In this document: piece by piece, positions 1 to 9,359 of the stretch | Layout: every line of letters starts with the position of its first letter | How positions within the stretch are numbered: position 1 is the first letter of the stretch | NCBI GenBank assembly: GCA_045629045.1 | Contig: JAZQQM010000004.1 | Location: forward strand, 62,001 to 126,000 | From: JAILLW01 sp045629045 | GTDB taxonomy: Bacteria > Bacillota > Clostridia > Lachnospirales > Lachnospiraceae | Direction: 5' to 3' | DNA length: 64,000 bases | The notes under the pieces: generated by a model | Databases searched by the model: none | Seen by the model: only the letters and a program-made list of their open reading frames with translations | What the model was told of the DNA's origin: nothing | Made by a program: the position numbers and the translations under genes

Positions 1-1574
1 AAACATTAACTAAGATATGTGCTTTCTTTAATGTTACCAATGCAAGTGACTTAACAACGTTCCTGCTGGTTCTTCTCATGATAGTGTTCGTTGTTAAGAA
101 TTTATTCATTTTGTTTCAGGTCAGTGTTCAGACCAAGTTTATCGCACATAATCGTAATAAAATGATTGCCAGAGTAATGGCCGAGTTCCTAAACAGACCT
201 TACGAGGACTATTTGGGCGCGGACATTCCGACTGTATTTCGACTGACGGATGCGGATATTCCAACTACGTTTACATTGCTTACGAATCTTCTTTCGCTTA
301 TTTCGGAAGCAATTGTATCGCTGTTCATTTTTATATTCCTCTTGTTCCAGGATACGAAGATGACATTGTTTATTGTTTTGGTGTTCGGAATTCTAACATT
401 GGTAATAACCAAGATTTTCAAACCGAGACTTAACAAAATCGGTGTTAAGAATCAGAACTATCAGTCACGAATTGCCAAGTGGCGTATTCAGGCAACATAC
501 GGCCTTAAGGATGTTAAGGTCCTCAATCGTGAGGAATTCTTCGTTCGCAATTATTATGAAACCGGTGAGGTTGGAGCAGAGATAGCCAAAACTTATACGG
601 TTATGAATAATATTCCACGTCTTGCCATAGAAACCGTATTTATGGTTAGTATGCTTTCTTTCATTCTTGTTTTCATCAAGGGTGGCGGTGATGTGACGGC
701 AATGATTACGACGGTTGCAACTTTTGCTGTTGCCGCAGTCAGAGTCCTTCCTTCTGTTAACAGAATCAATACTTATCTGACGGAGATTTCTTATATGCAG
801 CCGTGCCTTGATTTTGTGTATGAGAATCTTCAGGAAGGCATGAAGAATGATGAGATGCTTAAAGCACGTAAAGCCAACAGTATTTCGGAAGCCCTTGTGC
901 TTAAAGATAAGATTGAACTTAACCATATATCTTTTCACTATCCGGATGCAGACAAAAATATATTTACCGATGCTCATATGGTAGTTAAGAAAGGACAGTC
1001 GGTAGGTATTATAGGACCTTCAGGGGCAGGAAAATCAACGGTGGTTGATATTCTGCTTGGATTATTGCACGCACAGGAGGGTGAGATTACCTGTGACGGA
1101 ATTGATATTTTTAAGAATTACGAATCATGGCTTGCCCAGATAGGTTATATTCCGCAGACTATCTATTTGATTGATGAATCGATTAGAGAGAACATTGCCT
1201 TTGGTATTGATGCGGATAAGATTGATGAAGACAGGATTTGGGAAGCTCTTGAAGAAGCACAACTTGCGGATTTCGTAAGATCATTGCCGGAAGGCCTTGA
1301 TGCAAAGATAGGTGACAGAGGTGTTCGAATATCGGGTGGTCAAAGACAGCGTATCGGAATTGCCAGAGCTCTTTACAATAAGCCTGAAATTCTCGTATTT
1401 GATGAGGCAACATCGGCACTTGATAATGAAACTGAAGCAGCGGTTATGGATGCGGTCAACAGCTTCCACGGCAAGAAGACTATGGTAATTATTGCCCACA
1501 GGTTAAACACTATTGCCAACTGCGATGTAATCTATAAAGTTGATAACGAAAAGCTGGTTGAAACGACATTATGA
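1..1574 (+). CDS. ABC transporter, permease-ATPase fusion (PglK-like flippase), 5' partial
   Basis: This is an inner-membrane exporter half-transporter that probably flips a lipid-linked oligosaccharide, as PglK/WlaB-type ABC proteins do. The reading frame is open from base 3, so the ATG at 78 is internal. Alignment with the paralogue at 32867 suggests roughly 80 N-terminal residues lie before the window. The visible part holds the rest of the transmembrane domain and a full ATPase domain: Walker A GPSGAGKST (about nt 1013-1039), signature ISGGQRQR (about nt 1329), Walker B ILVFDEATSALD and the H-loop IIAHRL. It overlaps the next gene by 4 bp (ATGA). It is closest to the paralogue at 17376 (shared GYIPQTIYL and RINxxL segments). 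The family call is firm; the cargo is inferred from context. Confidence 0.93.
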   Translation, partial: TLTKICAFFNVTNASDLTTFLLVLLMIVFVVKNLFILFQVSVQTKFIAHNRNKMIARVMAEFLNRPYEDYLGADIPTVFRLTDADIPTTFTLLTNLLSLISEAIVSLFIFIFLLFQDTKMTLFIVLVFGILTLVITKIFKPRLNKIGVKNQNYQSRIAKWRIQATYGLKDVKVLNREEFFVRNYYETGEVGAEIAKTYTVMNNIPRLAIETVFMVSMLSFILVFIKGGGDVTAMITTVATFAVAAVRVLPSVNRINTYLTEISYMQPCLDFVYENLQEGMKNDEMLKARKANSISEALVLKDKIELNHISFHYPDADKNIFTDAHMVVKKGQSVGIIGPSGAGKSTVVDILLGLLHAQEGEITCDGIDIFKNYESWLAQIGYIPQTIYLIDESIRENIAFGIDADKIDEDRIWEALEEAQLADFVRSLPEGLDAKIGDRGVRISGGQRQRIGIARALYNKPEILVFDEATSALDNETEAAVMDAVNSFHGKKTMVIIAHRLNTIANCDVIYKVDNEKLVETTL

Positions 1575-2599
1575 TAGGAACCGTACTTACTAAAGGTCAG
1601 GGATTAGGAAATCAATTATTCTGCTATGTGACAACAAGATGCATAGCACTTGATAACGGATATGATTTTAGTATCCTCGGACGCGAAACCATGGCCAACA
1701 ATATTCATAGTGACTGTGGCCTGTATTTTATGGACCTGGATTATGGCGTAGAGTCTTCTGCCGAGGATTTTGATAGGGAATATCAAGAAAAGGAAGAAAG
1801 GCTCTTTGCTCCGAATTCAAAGCATGATGCATTTTTGTACGGCGCCTGTGTGTCACCGACAGATGAGAATATGCGACATATTCCGGATCGAACTTTGATT
1901 TCGGGAATTATGCAGTCAGAAGACTATTTTATTCACCATCGTGATGAAATAAAGCAGTGGCTTAAGGTTAAAGATGAGTTCGACTGCTATGAATACAGCA
2001 AAGAAAATTTATGTATTATACATGTTCGTTGCGGTGATTATATGGATTCTCCGGAACTTTTTCTAACGAAGAAGTATTGGATTAACGGGATGAAGCATAT
2101 GCGAACCATTAATCCCAAGATGGAGTTTTTGATAATAACGAATGATGTTAAGGAAGCTAACAAACTTCTTCCGGGGATACCTGCTGTCAGCAATGATTTA
2201 GCCAAGGATTATTCAATTATTAAGAATGCGAAATACCTGCTTTCTTCGAATTCTTCCTTTGTGTATTTTCCGGTGCTTACTTCCGAGACGCTTAAATACG
2301 TTTTGGCCCCTAAGTATTGGGCCAGACACAATTACTCGGATGGTTACTGGTCTGCGGAACAAAACATATATGAATCGTTCCATTATATGGACAGATGCGG
2401 AAAGGTATTTACTTCCGAAGAATGCAGGGCAGAGTTACAAAGATATAAAAACAGGTCGGGTAAATATAAAAGATTAAATCAGCAACCGGGAAAGATTACA
2501 ATTCTCGGATGGAAGCTAATAGTCAAAATACATTATTTGAATTACAGGATGGACCGTATTGCTCGCGGAGTATTAAGAAGACTGGGACTTAACAAATAA
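1571..2599 (+). CDS. GT11 family glycosyltransferase (alpha-1,2-fucosyltransferase-like)
   Basis: A cytoplasmic or membrane-associated glycosyltransferase of 342 aa. The N-terminal GQGLGNQLFCY (residues 9-19) matches the GLGNQxFxY loop of GT11, and IHVRCGDY (about residue 151) matches the HxRxGD motif that binds the GDP-sugar. The family typically transfers L-fucose from GDP-fucose in alpha-1,2 linkage, but some members use other sugars, so fucose is not proven. Length is slightly above the usual ~290 aa, with a basic C-terminal tail (about residues 300-342) that may contact the membrane. The start ATG overlaps the stop of the upstream ABC gene, suggesting translational coupling. No GDP-fucose synthesis genes are in the window. 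Confidence 0.88.
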   Translation: MIGTVLTKGQGLGNQLFCYVTTRCIALDNGYDFSILGRETMANNIHSDCGLYFMDLDYGVESSAEDFDREYQEKEERLFAPNSKHDAFLYGACVSPTDENMRHIPDRTLISGIMQSEDYFIHHRDEIKQWLKVKDEFDCYEYSKENLCIIHVRCGDYMDSPELFLTKKYWINGMKHMRTINPKMEFLIITNDVKEANKLLPGIPAVSNDLAKDYSIIKNAKYLLSSNSSFVYFPVLTSETLKYVLAPKYWARHNYSDGYWSAEQNIYESFHYMDRCGKVFTSEECRAELQRYKNRSGKYKRLNQQPGKITILGWKLIVKIHYLNYRMDRIARGVLRRLGLNK

Positions 2600-2600
2600 T

Positions 2601-3971
2601 ATGAACAGTAAAAACAAAGTCATAATTACATATGGTTTGTGGCTGGCAGATGTGATTTGCATTGTGCTTTCTTTTGTTTTGTCCACCTATATCAGATTCG
2701 GTAATTTTGTGGATATGGCCGATAAGCAAAGCCACTTTATGGTGTGCCTCATTTTGGTGATGATTTGTACCATATACAGTTTCTTTATTGCCTGGAACAG
2801 TGATTTCATGAATAGGAAGCTGTGGAAGGAAATATATGTGATTACTAAGATGAATGTTGTTATGGTTTTGGTTTCATTGGTGTTTATGTACTTCCTTAAG
2901 TGGGCTGACGGTTTTTCACGATGGGTAATGGCATATTTCGTTGTTATTGATATTATTATGCAGCTTCTGTCTCATCTCTTGTTCAGAAAGAGCATGCGTG
3001 TATATTACAAATCCGAATCGGTAAAGACCAAGGTTATGGTAGTGACCCAGCCGGATTTACTTGAGGCGGTTAATGAGCAGCTCAAAGAAAATCTTGATCT
3101 TAGCTTTCAGGTAGTCAAGACAGTTCTTACGGATGAAATCAATGATGCATTTTATGAAGAGTCTATGCTGATAGCGGTGGATGAAGTATTTATTTATGCA
3201 CCCGACTGGTCTCAGAAATCCGTGAATAAGTTAATTCATTATTTTTATGACATGGGTGTCAGGTGCGATTACTGTACGGAGCTTCCGGATATGGAATCAA
3301 AACGTTCACGAGTAGGACAGTTCGCCGAGTATTCGGTAATATCATATATTCAGGCTCAGGGTAGTTACAAGAAACTTATGGTAAAACGCCTAATCGATAT
3401 TATAGGCGGGTTAATAGGATGCCTGATTACGGTAATATTTACACCGTTTGTAGCCTTGGCTATTAAGATTGATTCAAAAGGTCCTGTATTCTTTAAACAA
3501 GTAAGAATCGGTAGAAACGGTCGAAGATTTAAGATTTTTAAGTTCCGTTCCATGTATATTGATGCCGAAGAACGTAAGAGGGAACTTGAATCAAAGAACG
3601 AAGTGGCAGGGCTTATGTTCAAGATGAAAGATGATCCTCGAATTACTAAGGTTGGTAAGTTTATAAGAAAGACCAGTATTGATGAACTACCGCAGTTCTT
3701 TAACATAGTTAAGGGCGATATGAGTTTGGTGGGAACAAGACCTCCGACAGAGGATGAGTTTGAAAAATATAACCGGCACTACAGAAGAAGAATTTCTATG
3801 ACTCCGGGACTTACGGGACTTTGGCAGGTTTCGGGAAGATCAAATGTTGATAATTTTGATGATGTGGTTAAGTATGATCTGGAGTATATAGATAACTGGT
3901 CATTGGGGCTTGATTTTAAGATTCTTTTTAAGACAATCGGAGTTGTATTCAGTACGAAGGGCAGTAAATAA
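2601..3971 (+). CDS. Undecaprenyl-phosphate sugar-phosphate transferase (polyprenyl glycosylphosphotransferase)
   Basis: This enzyme probably starts the glycan by moving a sugar-1-phosphate from a nucleotide sugar to undecaprenyl phosphate. The 456 aa carry about four to five N-terminal membrane helices (residues ~8-125), a Rossmann-like middle (~140-240) and a C-terminal bacterial sugar transferase domain from residue ~263. That domain has its membrane anchor followed by KIFKFRSM, RKTSIDELPQ with the Asp-Glu pair, DMSLVGTRPP and MTPGLTGLWQVSGRS, all diagnostic of the WbaP/CpsE class. It is the only such enzyme in the window although four flippases are present. The substrate cannot be read from the sequence. 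The start lies 1 bp after the preceding stop. Confidence 0.95.
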   Translation: MNSKNKVIITYGLWLADVICIVLSFVLSTYIRFGNFVDMADKQSHFMVCLILVMICTIYSFFIAWNSDFMNRKLWKEIYVITKMNVVMVLVSLVFMYFLKWADGFSRWVMAYFVVIDIIMQLLSHLLFRKSMRVYYKSESVKTKVMVVTQPDLLEAVNEQLKENLDLSFQVVKTVLTDEINDAFYEESMLIAVDEVFIYAPDWSQKSVNKLIHYFYDMGVRCDYCTELPDMESKRSRVGQFAEYSVISYIQAQGSYKKLMVKRLIDIIGGLIGCLITVIFTPFVALAIKIDSKGPVFFKQVRIGRNGRRFKIFKFRSMYIDAEERKRELESKNEVAGLMFKMKDDPRITKVGKFIRKTSIDELPQFFNIVKGDMSLVGTRPPTEDEFEKYNRHYRRRISMTPGLTGLWQVSGRSNVDNFDDVVKYDLEYIDNWSLGLDFKILFKTIGVVFSTKGSK

Positions 3972-3974
3972 CTG

Positions 3975-5042
3975 ATGGCTGTAACGGGCGAAACAAACAA
4001 TAAAATACATGTTTTGATGATTGGCCCGGACAGAAGTGTTCATGGCGGAATATCTGCGGTAGTAAATAATTATTACGAAGCAGGTCTTGATAAGAAGGTT
4101 GAACTGGACTATATCGGGACTATGAAAGAGGGCTCCAAAGTATATAAGCTGATGGTGGCTGCTAAGGCTTATGCGGAGTTTGGACATAAGCTTAAGTGGG
4201 CTGATGTTGTACATGTAAATGTGGCTTCCGATAACAGTTTCCGACGAAAAATTTATTTTATTAAAAAGGCCAAGAGGTATGGAAAGAAAGTAATTATCCA
4301 TCAACATGGCGGAGAATGGGACGATTACTATAATTCCTTAAGTTTAAAGCGTAAGGGTCAAACCTGCAGTGTACTTAAAAGTGCGGATAAATTCCTGGTT
4401 TTGTCGCCTTACTATAAAGAGTTTTTTGAAAAGACAGTTGGAATAGATGATATAACGGTATTTCCGGATACTCTTAAGATACCCGACAAACCCGTTAAAA
4501 CCCACGGTACCGGCAGAATTCTATTTTTGGGAAGACTGTGCAGGGAAAAGGGCGTAGCGGAACTGATTGAGGCTGTTATAAGACTTCATAAAGAATATTC
4601 CGGTATAGAGCTAAGACTTGGCGGAATATGGGAAGATGAGAGTTTATCAAAGACGATAGTTCCCTATGACTTTATTAATTATCTCGGATGGCTTGATAAA
4701 GATAAAAAAACTCGGGAACTTATGGATACTGATATATTTGTAATGCCATCATATTTTGAAGGTCAGTCCCTGGCAATCCTTGAAGCGATGACCATGAACT
4801 GTGCAGTAGTAGCGACTGATGTCGGCGGAATTCCGATGATGATTGAAGATGGTAGGACCGGTATTCTGGTTAAGCCAAAGAATGTTGACAGTTTATATAA
4901 AGGAATTAAGAAAGTACTGGATGATAAGACGCTTTCGGTTAAGCTTGCGGACGAAGCTTATGATAAAGCAAAAACAGAATTCAGTATTGATAATACGATA
5001 AATACGTTAATCGGATTTTATGAGGAATTAGTACATGCCTAA
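3975..5042 (+). CDS. GT4 family glycosyltransferase
   Basis: A GT-B-fold retaining glycosyltransferase of 355 aa that adds a sugar to the growing lipid-linked chain in the cytoplasm. The N-terminal acceptor domain has the glycine loop HGGISAVVNNYY (about residues 18-29) and IHQHGGEWDDYY. The C-terminal domain has ILFLGRLCREKG and the E-x7-E element FEGQSLAILEAM. The donor and acceptor are unknown. It sits 3 bp after the initiating transferase gene and overlaps the next GT2 gene by 8 bp, so it probably acts early in chain assembly (inference). Confidence 0.92.
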   Translation: MAVTGETNNKIHVLMIGPDRSVHGGISAVVNNYYEAGLDKKVELDYIGTMKEGSKVYKLMVAAKAYAEFGHKLKWADVVHVNVASDNSFRRKIYFIKKAKRYGKKVIIHQHGGEWDDYYNSLSLKRKGQTCSVLKSADKFLVLSPYYKEFFEKTVGIDDITVFPDTLKIPDKPVKTHGTGRILFLGRLCREKGVAELIEAVIRLHKEYSGIELRLGGIWEDESLSKTIVPYDFINYLGWLDKDKKTRELMDTDIFVMPSYFEGQSLAILEAMTMNCAVVATDVGGIPMMIEDGRTGILVKPKNVDSLYKGIKKVLDDKTLSVKLADEAYDKAKTEFSIDNTINTLIGFYEELVHA

Positions 5043-6072
5043 TCCTAAGGTATCTATTATTGTACCGGTATTTAACAAAGAAAAATATCTTTCGGAGTGT
5101 ATTGAGTCACTTATCGGTCAAACCTATGATAATTTGGAAATTATTTTGGTTGATGACGGATCAACAGACCAAAGTGCCCAAATATGTGGTGATTATGCCG
5201 CAGTTAATGAGAAAATTACAGTAATCCATAAAGAAAACGGCGGACCTTCTTCTGCCTGGAAAGCGGGATTTGCCAAATCAACAGGAGAATATATTTCTTT
5301 CGTTGATTCGGATGATTATGTTGATTCCGTGATGATAGAAGAGATGTCATCAAAACTTAAGGGAGAACCGGGAGAAATGATATCTTCCGATTATGCCATA
5401 GTTAAAGAAAACAAAGATACAACATATGTTTATCAGACTCTGGAACCCGGGGAATATACAAAGGATGATATTGCAAAATGTGTTATCCCCAATCTTCTGG
5501 GAAATGAGAATAGGATGATACATGTCAGCAGATGCATGAAGCTGATAGAACGAACCTTAATTGAGAATAACAGTAAGTATTGTGATGATAAGGTAAGAAT
5601 GGGTGATGATTCCACTATTATTCTCCCGATTATCATGGATGCAACGCGACTATACATTATGGATCACAAAGCATATTACTTTTATCGGTATATAGATGAT
5701 TCCATAGTGCACAGATATGACAGCAGGGCATTTGAAAATAATAAGCTTCATTACGAGACCTTATTTAAAATGATCAGTGATAAGTTTAAGGATGACTCGA
5801 CGATGCGTATTAAAATCCTTGAAGCGCTGAACCGTGAAGAAGTCTTCTTTTTGTTCCATGTTGTTAAGAACGAGGTTAGATGCAATTATTCAAATGCCGT
5901 AAAGAATCTTACCAAAATTCGTAAAGACGAACTGGTTCAAAAATGCCTTAATACAGCTGATGTGGTAATTAATGGCTTAGACAACAAACTGGTATATATT
6001 GTACTGAAGCATCCTAATATAGTTACCGTATCAGTACTTAAACTGGCATTTATGGTTTATTACAGAAAATGA
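5035..6072 (+). CDS. GT2 family glycosyltransferase
   Basis: A GT-A-fold inverting glycosyltransferase of 345 aa. The N-terminal domain begins VSIIVPVFNKEKYLSECIES, followed by ILVDDGSTDQS (nucleotide binding) and FVDSDDYVDS (metal-binding DxD-type motif). The C-terminal ~200 residues are helical and variable, presumably selecting the acceptor. It overlaps the upstream GT4 gene by 8 bp and the pyruvyl transferase gene by 4 bp. Substrates cannot be predicted. Confidence 0.92.
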   Translation: MPNPKVSIIVPVFNKEKYLSECIESLIGQTYDNLEIILVDDGSTDQSAQICGDYAAVNEKITVIHKENGGPSSAWKAGFAKSTGEYISFVDSDDYVDSVMIEEMSSKLKGEPGEMISSDYAIVKENKDTTYVYQTLEPGEYTKDDIAKCVIPNLLGNENRMIHVSRCMKLIERTLIENNSKYCDDKVRMGDDSTIILPIIMDATRLYIMDHKAYYFYRYIDDSIVHRYDSRAFENNKLHYETLFKMISDKFKDDSTMRIKILEALNREEVFFLFHVVKNEVRCNYSNAVKNLTKIRKDELVQKCLNTADVVINGLDNKLVYIVLKHPNIVTVSVLKLAFMVYYRK

Positions 6073-7310
6073 AATCAAACAACGATAAAGATATAATTTT
6101 ATATATGCATGCCGGAAGCGGTAATCATGGATGTGAGGCAATCGCCAACAGCATGGCAGGAATGCTTTGCTCTGATTTGGGGGATAATAAGCCGATTCTT
6201 ATCAGTTATTATGCCGAAGAAGATGAGCAATACACTTTGGGTGATTTATATAGGATTGTGCAGGAAAGAAGCTTTAACAAACATAAACTTGCCCATATTC
6301 TTTATTACGGATACCGAATAATTACAAAGGATAAAGAGAGTTTTATACGGTATAGATTCGGTAAATATCTTAGTAAGAAAAATCAGGCAGATAAGTATCC
6401 CGTTGCTGTTTCAATTGGGGGAGACAATTACTGCTATGATGTGATGCTTAACGATTTGTTCTTGACAAACGGAGCTTTTAACAGGCAGGGGACCAAAACG
6501 GTTTTGCTTGGCTGTTCGGTTGAGCCGGAGAGCCTTGAACGAAAAGATATACTGTCTGATATTGATAAATACAGTCTCGTAATTGCAAGAGAATCGGTCA
6601 CTTATGAAGCGCTAAAAAGTAAACTCAGCAATCCGGAAAGAGTAATATGTCTTCCGGACCCGGCATTTACTTTGGATATTGAATATACCCGACTTCCTGA
6701 GGGATTTAAACTTCCTGCCGAAGATGAAGCGGGTAATATTACCGGCGGAATGGTGGGAATAAATATCAGCCCGCTTATTCAGTCCAATGAAAACATAGAG
6801 GGAATAACCGTCGGAAATTATGAGAAGCTGATTGAGTACATTTTAGATAGCACGGATATGTCGGTGGCATTAATTCCCCATGTGGTATGGGAACGAAATG
6901 ATGACAGAAGACCGCTTATGAAACTGTATGAAAAATATAAGAATACAGGCAAAGTTATTTTGGTGGAAGACCATAACTGTCGTCAGCTTAAATATATTAT
7001 AAGCAAGTGCAGATTTTTTGTCGGCGCCAGAACTCATGCCACGATTGCGGCATATTCTACTACAGTACCGACTTTGGTTGTGGGATATTCCGTCAAGGCA
7101 AGGGGAATTGCCAAAGATTTGTTTGGAACAGATGACGGATACGTTATTCCGGTTCAGAAATTAACTAATGAAAATGACCTGGTAAAGGCATTTGAATTTA
7201 TTAAATGTAATGAAGGAAGTATAAGAAACCGGTTAATTCAGAAAATGCCGGAGTATAAACTTGAAGCTCTTCAAAACGGAAAGAAGATTATAGAATTGTA
7301 TGAAACTTAG
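6069..7310 (+). CDS. Polysaccharide pyruvyl transferase family protein
   Basis: A 413-aa protein of the CsaB/ExoV/WcaK-type family, which moves pyruvate from phosphoenolpyruvate onto a sugar to form a ketal and gives the glycan a negative charge. Recognisable parts are the N-terminal HAGSGNHGCEAIANSM, the central SIGGDNYCYD (the family's GGD segment) and the C-terminal FVGARTHATIAAY, which carries the conserved GxRxH site. It overlaps GT2 genes on both sides. Which sugar is pyruvylated is unknown, and some family members have been suggested to do other transfers. Confidence 0.88.
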   Translation: MKSNNDKDIILYMHAGSGNHGCEAIANSMAGMLCSDLGDNKPILISYYAEEDEQYTLGDLYRIVQERSFNKHKLAHILYYGYRIITKDKESFIRYRFGKYLSKKNQADKYPVAVSIGGDNYCYDVMLNDLFLTNGAFNRQGTKTVLLGCSVEPESLERKDILSDIDKYSLVIARESVTYEALKSKLSNPERVICLPDPAFTLDIEYTRLPEGFKLPAEDEAGNITGGMVGINISPLIQSNENIEGITVGNYEKLIEYILDSTDMSVALIPHVVWERNDDRRPLMKLYEKYKNTGKVILVEDHNCRQLKYIISKCRFFVGARTHATIAAYSTTVPTLVVGYSVKARGIAKDLFGTDDGYVIPVQKLTNENDLVKAFEFIKCNEGSIRNRLIQKMPEYKLEALQNGKKIIELYET

Positions 7311-8289
7311 TGTGATTATTCCCGTACATAACGGTGAAGAGTACATCGCAAGATGTGTTAACAACATAATGGCAGCAGTTAATGTGCTTCGAAATGATGA
7401 GTCCGAAATAATTGTAATAAATGACGGCTCTGAAGACGGAACACATCTTAGAATAAAAGAATTGCTTCTTCACCATCCGGAAATTAAATATCAGATGACG
7501 GAAGATATCGGAGTTTCCGCATCCAGAAATTTGGGTGCATCAATAGCCGAAGGAGATTATGTATCCTTTGTTGACTCCGATGATATAGTCAAGCCGGATA
7601 TGTTTGTAAAGCTTCTTAAGATAGCTGAAGAAACGGATTCGGATGTTGTGGGTTGTGGTTTTTTTAAGTGGTCGGATAATGATGTACGATACACGGCAGA
7701 GGTAGGGAATCCCTTGGCCAAAACAGAATATGTACAGTATAAGGGGCAGGAATTTATTAATGCTCAGATAGTAAACGGTAACAGTCGCTGTTGGAGCAAA
7801 ATATATAAGAAATCCCTTCTTCAAAAGGTTACATTTCGTGAAGATCTAACCATTGGTGAAGATATGGTGTTCCTTTCGGACTGTGCTCTTGGCGGAGCAA
7901 CATTCGTAGAATTAGCTAATTATGACGGATATGGTTATTATCTAAACCCACATGGCGCTATTAACAGGAAATTTACACCCCGGTATATGGACCAGATTAG
8001 ATGCTGGGAAATTATGCTGGAACGTGTAACCAATGAAAATGCCATTATGTCGGTTAAACGGAATCTTGTAATTGCCATTATGCTGGTAGCATCAAAGATA
8101 GCATTACTTCGAAGGGGAGAACGTGACAGGTACAGAGAAAATATTGATATTTGTCATACAAAACTGACTTCGTTATTAAATGAATGTCCTCAAATCAGCG
8201 TCATGCTTGATTTGGGATATAAGATAAAAACTAAATTATTTATTAAAAATACACAGGCATATATGCTTTTGTATCACATGTGGAAATAG
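7300..8289 (+). CDS. GT2 family glycosyltransferase
   Basis: A 329-aa GT-A enzyme beginning MKLSVIIPVHNGEEYIARCV, with IVINDGSEDGT and FVDSDDIVKP (DxD-type metal site) following. The C-terminal half contains the GEDMVF motif common in this subgroup of polysaccharide GT2 enzymes. It overlaps the pyruvyl transferase gene by 11 bp. It probably adds one residue to a cytoplasmic lipid-linked intermediate; donor and acceptor are unknown. Confidence 0.92.
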   Translation: MKLSVIIPVHNGEEYIARCVNNIMAAVNVLRNDESEIIVINDGSEDGTHLRIKELLLHHPEIKYQMTEDIGVSASRNLGASIAEGDYVSFVDSDDIVKPDMFVKLLKIAEETDSDVVGCGFFKWSDNDVRYTAEVGNPLAKTEYVQYKGQEFINAQIVNGNSRCWSKIYKKSLLQKVTFREDLTIGEDMVFLSDCALGGATFVELANYDGYGYYLNPHGAINRKFTPRYMDQIRCWEIMLERVTNENAIMSVKRNLVIAIMLVASKIALLRRGERDRYRENIDICHTKLTSLLNECPQISVMLDLGYKIKTKLFIKNTQAYMLLYHMWK

Positions 8290-8291
8290 TT

Positions 8292-9359
8292 ATGATTAAC
8301 AAATTATTAAACAAAACACAATATGAACTGTTCAGTTATCCTCATTATACGGTGGGTGACTATTTATCACGTCCCTTTAAGGCTCTGTTTTCTCCAAAAT
8401 CAAAGGCACTTGATAAATTCGGATACGGAAACGGATTACTGGCAAGAGCATTGATGGACTACTACAAAAAGAATGTTAATACCGAGGAAGGCCGTGAAGT
8501 TTTTGAAATGGTTCGCAGATATTATGACAGATGGATTATCGGCGGATGTAAGCTGCGTTCTTTGGCAGATGTGTATTCGGGTATGGCCTTAATTGATATT
8601 TACGAAATAACAAATAAAGAAAAATACAAAAAAGGTCTTGATGCGATTATTAAATATGTGTCCTTATATGAGACGGATGAAATGGGTGCATTACTTTATC
8701 ATCCGGGGAAAAAGGATAAACTGATATGCGTTGATACTATAGGATATGTTTGTCCGTTCCTTGCTAAATACGGTGCCAAATTTGATGATGTTGATGCCAC
8801 CAGCATAGCAGTAACGCAGATACAGGCATTTTTGCAGAACGGAATGGATGAAAAGCTGTTAATTCCTTACCACGGATATGATGCGGAGACAGGGATTAAG
8901 TATGGAATAGTCGGCTGGGGAATGGCTGTGGGACGACTCCTTACCGGAATGTCGGAACTTCTTAACTATATGGAACCCGATAACGGAAATTATGAACTTA
9001 TTAAACAGGCCTACAGAAGAATTGTGGATAAAGTAGAAACTTATCAGACCGAAGGTGGATTATACAATTGGCAGTTATGCGCCAAAGACGGTCCTGCGGA
9101 TACAGGTGCTACTGCATTAATTCTTTACTCAATAGCCCAGTCACTGGATAACAAGGTGCTTATAGGTATTCACAAATCCCGTATGCTTCGAGGCTTCGAG
9201 GCTCTCAAGATGTGTGTGCAGGAGGATGGTACTTTGCCCGGAGCATCTTGTGATACTGATGAATTTAACATATATCCAATAGATTTTGACGGTTATCCCT
9301 GGGCACTTGCCAATATGCTTTCGCTTTATGTAATGAATGAAGGAGAAAGGAATGCATAA
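8292..9359 (+). CDS. GH88/GH105-like alpha/alpha-toroid protein
   Basis: A 355-aa protein with no signal peptide that resembles unsaturated rhamnogalacturonyl/glucuronyl hydrolases (GH105/GH88). It has repeated helical-hairpin segments, a CVDTIGYVCPFLAKYG segment (about residues 152-167) resembling the catalytic-Asp region, GIVGWGMAVGRLLTG, and a late ADTGATALILYSIA element. Classic members hydrolyse unsaturated uronides made by polysaccharide lyases. In the middle of an assembly operon and lacking an export signal, it could instead trim intermediates or bind glycan. I chose the ATG at 8292 because GGAAA precedes it; a GTG at 8280 is possible but would overlap the previous gene. The family call is moderate; activity is unproven. 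Confidence 0.6.
   Translation: MINKLLNKTQYELFSYPHYTVGDYLSRPFKALFSPKSKALDKFGYGNGLLARALMDYYKKNVNTEEGREVFEMVRRYYDRWIIGGCKLRSLADVYSGMALIDIYEITNKEKYKKGLDAIIKYVSLYETDEMGALLYHPGKKDKLICVDTIGYVCPFLAKYGAKFDDVDATSIAVTQIQAFLQNGMDEKLLIPYHGYDAETGIKYGIVGWGMAVGRLLTGMSELLNYMEPDNGNYELIKQAYRRIVDKVETYQTEGGLYNWQLCAKDGPADTGATALILYSIAQSLDNKVLIGIHKSRMLRGFEALKMCVQEDGTLPGASCDTDEFNIYPIDFDGYPWALANMLSLYVMNEGERNA

Noticed and set aside
465..977. 170-codon minus-strand open frame
   Set aside because: It is antisense to the first ABC transporter and has a low-complexity, cysteine/histidine-rich translation typical of shadow frames.
78..1574. ATG 78 as the true start of the first ABC transporter
   Set aside because: The same frame is open to base 3 and the upstream residues align with the membrane domain of the paralogues, so the gene begins before the window.
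3900..4307. 135-codon minus-strand open frame
   Set aside because: It bridges the ends of two well-supported plus-strand genes and has no recognisable domain or ribosome binding site.
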